Source of the DNA: Actinoallomurus spadix
GTDB lineage: Bacteria; Actinomycetota; Actinomycetes; Streptosporangiales; Streptosporangiaceae
Direction: 5' to 3'
Assembly: GCF_024055725.1 (NCBI RefSeq)
Contig: NZ_JAMXMX010000019.1
Location: 62,001-126,000 of the forward strand
DNA: 64,000 nt
Below, piece by piece: positions 63,254 through 64,000 of this stretch. The position numbers and the translations under genes were made by a program. Position 1 is the first letter of the stretch; every line of letters begins with the position of its first letter. The notes beneath the pieces were generated by a model that worked only from the letters and a program-made list of their open reading frames with translations, made no database searches and was not told where the DNA came from.

Positions 63254-64000
63254 ATGCCGGACACGTGGGTGGTCGTCGGGTTGGACAACGGCGGTACCAG
63301 CAATAACGCGACCGTGCTGGACGCCTCGGGGAGCTTCCTCGCCGACCGTCTCGTGGAGACGCCCAGCCGGGTGCTCGAAGGCCCCGAGGTGGCCGTGGAG
63401 GCCCTGGCCACATCCCTGGCCGGGGTTCTCGAGGTGACCGGCGTCGACCCGGCGCGGGTTCGCGCCGTCGGCCTCGACACCCCCGGCCCGGCGAGCGCGG
63501 CCGGCGTGATCTCCAGCAGGGGCGGCACGAACTTCTCCCAGCCCGAGTGGTGGGGCTTCGACATCCGCGCCGCGCTGGAGGAGCGCCTGGGGCTGCCCGT
63601 CGTCTACAACAACGATGGGAACGCCGCGGCGCTGTACGCCCACCACGCCCACTTCGGCGCCGACGCGTTCCGGCACTCGTCCGTCTCCGCGATCGTCGGC
63701 ACCGGTCTGGGCGGCGGTGTGGTCGAGGCCGGGAAGGTCGTCAAGGGCGCCGCCGGCATGGCCGGTGAGCTCGGGCACGTCCACATCCCGACGCACGGGC
63801 TGCTGGAGGAGGGCCAGCCGGTGCCCGCCTGCAACTGCGGTTTCTCCGCCGACGCCGAGAGCGTGGCCTCTCTCACCGGCATCGCCAACAACCTCCTGCC
63901 GTACTGGCTCACGAGGTTCGAGGGGCACCCGCTGGCCGATGAGCCGCAGGGCAAGGCCGCCAAGCTCGTGCGGGGGTACGCCGAGCAGGACGACCCTCTC
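63254..64000 (+). CDS. ROK-family protein (sugar kinase-like), partial
   Basis: About 249 residues to the window edge, C-terminus missing. The phosphate-binding loop is VVGLDNGGTSNNATVLD, an aspartate-bearing LPVVYNNDGNAAALYAHHAH follows, then IVGTGLGGGVVEAGKVVKGA, GMAGELGHVHIP and the cysteine motif CNCGFSADAESVAS, a variant of the ROK zinc site in which the third cysteine is replaced. ROK proteins are glucokinases or sugar-responsive repressors; no N-terminal DNA-binding domain is present, so a kinase is more likely. ATG 63254 follows AAGGGGATGAGG. Confidence 0.88.
   Translation, partial: MPDTWVVVGLDNGGTSNNATVLDASGSFLADRLVETPSRVLEGPEVAVEALATSLAGVLEVTGVDPARVRAVGLDTPGPASAAGVISSRGGTNFSQPEWWGFDIRAALEERLGLPVVYNNDGNAAALYAHHAHFGADAFRHSSVSAIVGTGLGGGVVEAGKVVKGAAGMAGELGHVHIPTHGLLEEGQPVPACNCGFSADAESVASLTGIANNLLPYWLTRFEGHPLADEPQGKAAKLVRGYAEQDDPL

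Overview
The window reads as the chromosome of a filamentous, very GC-rich actinomycete, probably Streptosporangiales-like (Actinomadura type). The signs are strong G/C preference at third codon positions, frequent GTG starts, GTGA/ATGA translational overlaps, a Streptomyces-type clpP pair with a PopR-like regulator, an actinobacterial HrpA helicase, and a steroid-ring degradation cluster whose gene content follows the mycobacterial/rhodococcal KstR2 regulon. The genus is an inference. Most of the window is ordinary core and catabolic chromosome, with at least four decayed genes in the first 16 kb and no insertion sequence, prophage or CRISPR array that I can support.

Layout. 1-15 kb: a LysR fragment at the edge, a GNAT acetyltransferase, a DinB protein, two divergent flavin monooxygenases around tandem palindromes, a broken GDSL hydrolase gene, two clpP genes (the second without its catalytic serine) facing a PopR-like gene, a broken patatin gene, a MoxR/VWA pair, a Balon/Rv2629-like ribosome factor, a Baeyer-Villiger-type monooxygenase divergent from a TetR gene, and a Uma2 nuclease. 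15-24.5 kb: ABC exporter, SpoU methyltransferase, winged-helix protein, HrpA, PgeF. 24.6-32.5 kb: protocatechuate branch of the beta-ketoadipate pathway in the order pcaI-J-H-G-B-D-C, a heptad-repeat protein, an IclR regulator and pobA. One palindrome occurs upstream of both pcaI and pobA. PobA makes protocatechuate, PcaGH cleave it, PcaB, PcaC and PcaD carry it to 3-oxoadipate, and PcaIJ activate that to its CoA ester. No pcaF thiolase is visible.

32.5-34.6 kb: a spermidine-synthase-like gene, then a conserved actinobacterial protein of unknown function. Directly downstream lie two tandem RNA elements with all the invariant parts of a tRNA core in circularly permuted order: T arm, acceptor stem closed by a short loop, D arm, with the outer ends pairing at the anticodon side. 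This is the most unusual feature of the window. It fits tRNA-mimicking bacterial Y RNAs (YrlA type) or permuted tRNA genes. A Rnl1-like RNA ligase lies about 5 kb downstream.

34.6-46 kb: KstR2-type steroid C/D-ring catabolism. fadA6, kstR2 and ipdF are on one strand and a paired acyl-CoA dehydrogenase set diverges from ipdF; echA20, ipdA, ipdB and ipdC run opposite two SDR genes. Both divergent promoters carry the same palindrome. The thiolase has proline where the catalytic histidine belongs. 46-51 kb: an MFS exporter fused to carboxypeptidase-regulatory-like domains, a MarR regulator, a three-domain protein of the same fold, and a YceI fusion. 51-64 kb: small membrane proteins, a two-component system, a lysylphosphatidylglycerol-synthase-like membrane protein, a dead/active pair of membrane-anchored esterases, a large membrane protein, an FHA-ABC transporter of the Rv1747 type, a small unknown protein, and a ROK-family protein cut by the window end.
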